Assembly (NCBI GenBank): GCA_947302675.1
Contig: CAMYWI010000053.1
Span: 1 to 7,607, forward strand
Source of the DNA: an uncultured Selenomonadales bacterium
GTDB taxonomy: Bacteria > Bacillota_C > Negativicutes > Selenomonadales > Selenomonadaceae
Length of the DNA stretch: 7,607 bases
Direction of reading: 5' to 3'
Positions within the stretch are counted from its first letter, which is position 1. Every line of letters begins with the position of its first letter. A program made the translations under genes and the position numbers. Positions 7,501 to 7,607 of this stretch are shown in pieces. The notes beneath the pieces are model-generated. The model was not told the DNA's origin, searched no databases, and was given only the letters and a program-made list of their open reading frames with translations.

Positions 7501-7607
7501 TCTGCCTCCCGCTGTCGAAAGCGCGGGTTGTCGAGCGTCAGCGAAATGTATCCGTCCATTTGAAGTTCTTCGCGAATTTCGGCAAGGCGCGTCGGGTCGA
7601 CGGTCGT
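4524..7607 (-). CDS. Very large zinc-ribbon, multi-beta-domain protein, N-terminus outside the window
   Basis: The reading frame is open to the window edge: 16 codons (TTVDPTRLAEIREELQ) precede the first Met at 7557-7559, and no ribosome binding site lies before that Met, so the true start is beyond 7607. Numbering from that Met, 1011 residues follow. About 10-75 is charged and helical, probably coiled coil; 80-260 is helical. Four CxxC knuckles (C276/C279, C296/C299, C307/C310, C321/C324) form two zinc ribbons. Residues 330-440 are helical, perhaps TPR-like. From about 465 come repeated beta-rich units; 465-558 is fibronectin-III-like (SW at 486-487, YTLIRK at 497-502, YGYSVFATR at 536-544), 563-675 is a similar unit, then less clear ones at about 680-785 and 786-890, and a final domain 891-1005. 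There is no membrane helix in the visible part. It is the first gene seen of the operon with the GTPase. It may be a scaffold or sensor; no function can be named. Confidence 0.85.
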   Translation of the reverse strand, partial: TTVDPTRLAEIREELQMDGYISLTLDNPRFRQREAESLKQQRTEELRLYIDLQRGDTQGTLQVNQSQIRQVRDKLRLSLSTIEATYREQGFEIKPVKTTQKILATLNNFFLADSVMEELRKNFATFQTVPDAKNFSWSAQVHDLYELAFYLENQIEPSADFYKRRDTDELREIFREEAKKVSAPIAQWQSIKALLNLAQTQVFNTDDSRFKYDHSLKIETLADFFAKIKAAPELFKRDNYFADNCINRIRRTFPNLLNYELSAALYNKAAGLLRDPYEAIDDAGENSFCMTCANCGAFENFRTREEAERATCKICGENFFVDCPKCGKKIPATAEHCTACDFSFTELRNFSKYIGDANSMLDLVEQARNADESVNIVTAEIVKLLAKARQLKPESHELKKIEWRINKTAAELKKRELYSWAEKKLPSLSIAPEKAVSDCVEILRKLKDYKPAQDRLRLVTPKTPPAIIATLKENYSPPPNPSGRISVNAKSTSSAPLICNVSWQAANDLAVTYTLIRKIDGEPQTYRDGEILIENTEKLEFTDTDVKPGILYGYSVFATRLGTTSAPKSATAVHYSDLDEKKLIAKTEDGTCKFIWRLPAETCLGVRILRSDSAGKSVVIADCEQNSFVDRNVKNRKQYQYRLQCVYYAAEDNAANNEKYFARRSEEIYNKVWKIERNYKYSHGLTVNLTPEQPPKLVENLICGVKGGRVSFKWKSTGDFSIWFKEVTDKKEPAQIDRKIFALDKVDELLGSGVVYKKAESTDEACEFTLNSDTAKIAVISATRELGIINDVVTCANVEPCEIDAAKTQIDAGGLKLVLKSVPEKLYMIHYKINTRDADELYATIETAKARQMNRIYAAKYAQDTFIAQSHLPPKEIYITVIGEYKFSDGSAAYSAPSTLVLNNRPKEIISYYLEWGTSGLFKKEIHAKDCKLIIESEAHLTPKMFLVCRRDGRMNIELGDSATKMLGAVREYPTGYKGGRLEIELPNDTWKDISAGTVVKLLTSKEDEQNFELKASRPETLTVPKK

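Overview
The window is about 7.6 kb of bacterial chromosome, with every supportable gene on the minus strand, so transcription runs from high to low coordinates. AGGAGG-like ribosome binding sites, U-tailed intrinsic terminators, sigma-A-like promoters and an HPr-like protein that keeps the regulatory serine fit a Firmicutes-type organism. My impression of a Negativicutes/Selenomonadales relative rests on general resemblance only. There are no RNA genes, insertion sequences or CRISPR repeats.

The right two thirds (2690-7607) is a three-gene operon with gaps of only 16 and 18 bases. In order of transcription it encodes: a very large protein whose N-terminus lies beyond the window (helical/coiled-coil region, two CxxC zinc ribbons, a second helical region, then several fibronectin-III-like beta domains); a P-loop GTPase-like protein with its own Cys-rich zinc-ribbon N-terminus; and a 214-residue protein with a charged middle and an Ala/Pro/Lys tail ending in an aromatic motif. 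None has a function I can name. Together they look like a dedicated NTPase-plus-adaptor system and are the best candidate for undescribed biology here. The operon promoter is outside the window.

The left third holds independently transcribed genes. A bifunctional NAD(P)HX epimerase/dehydratase (nnrDE type, 1046-2602) has its own strong promoter and a classic terminator. A small HPr-fold protein (512-856) has a glycine at the phosphorylatable histidine position but retains the Ser46 equivalent, like Bacillus Crh. It is followed by a long interrupted-stem terminator, and right behind this lies an extended -10 promoter for a small coiled-coil/transmembrane protein (126-383). A second copy of that small gene starts at position 47 and runs off the left edge; its first coding bases are identical to the first copy.

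The genes fall into four units: the zinc-ribbon/GTPase operon, the metabolite-repair enzyme, the Crh-like regulator, and the duplicated membrane peptide genes. Nothing in the sequence links them functionally apart from common orientation.
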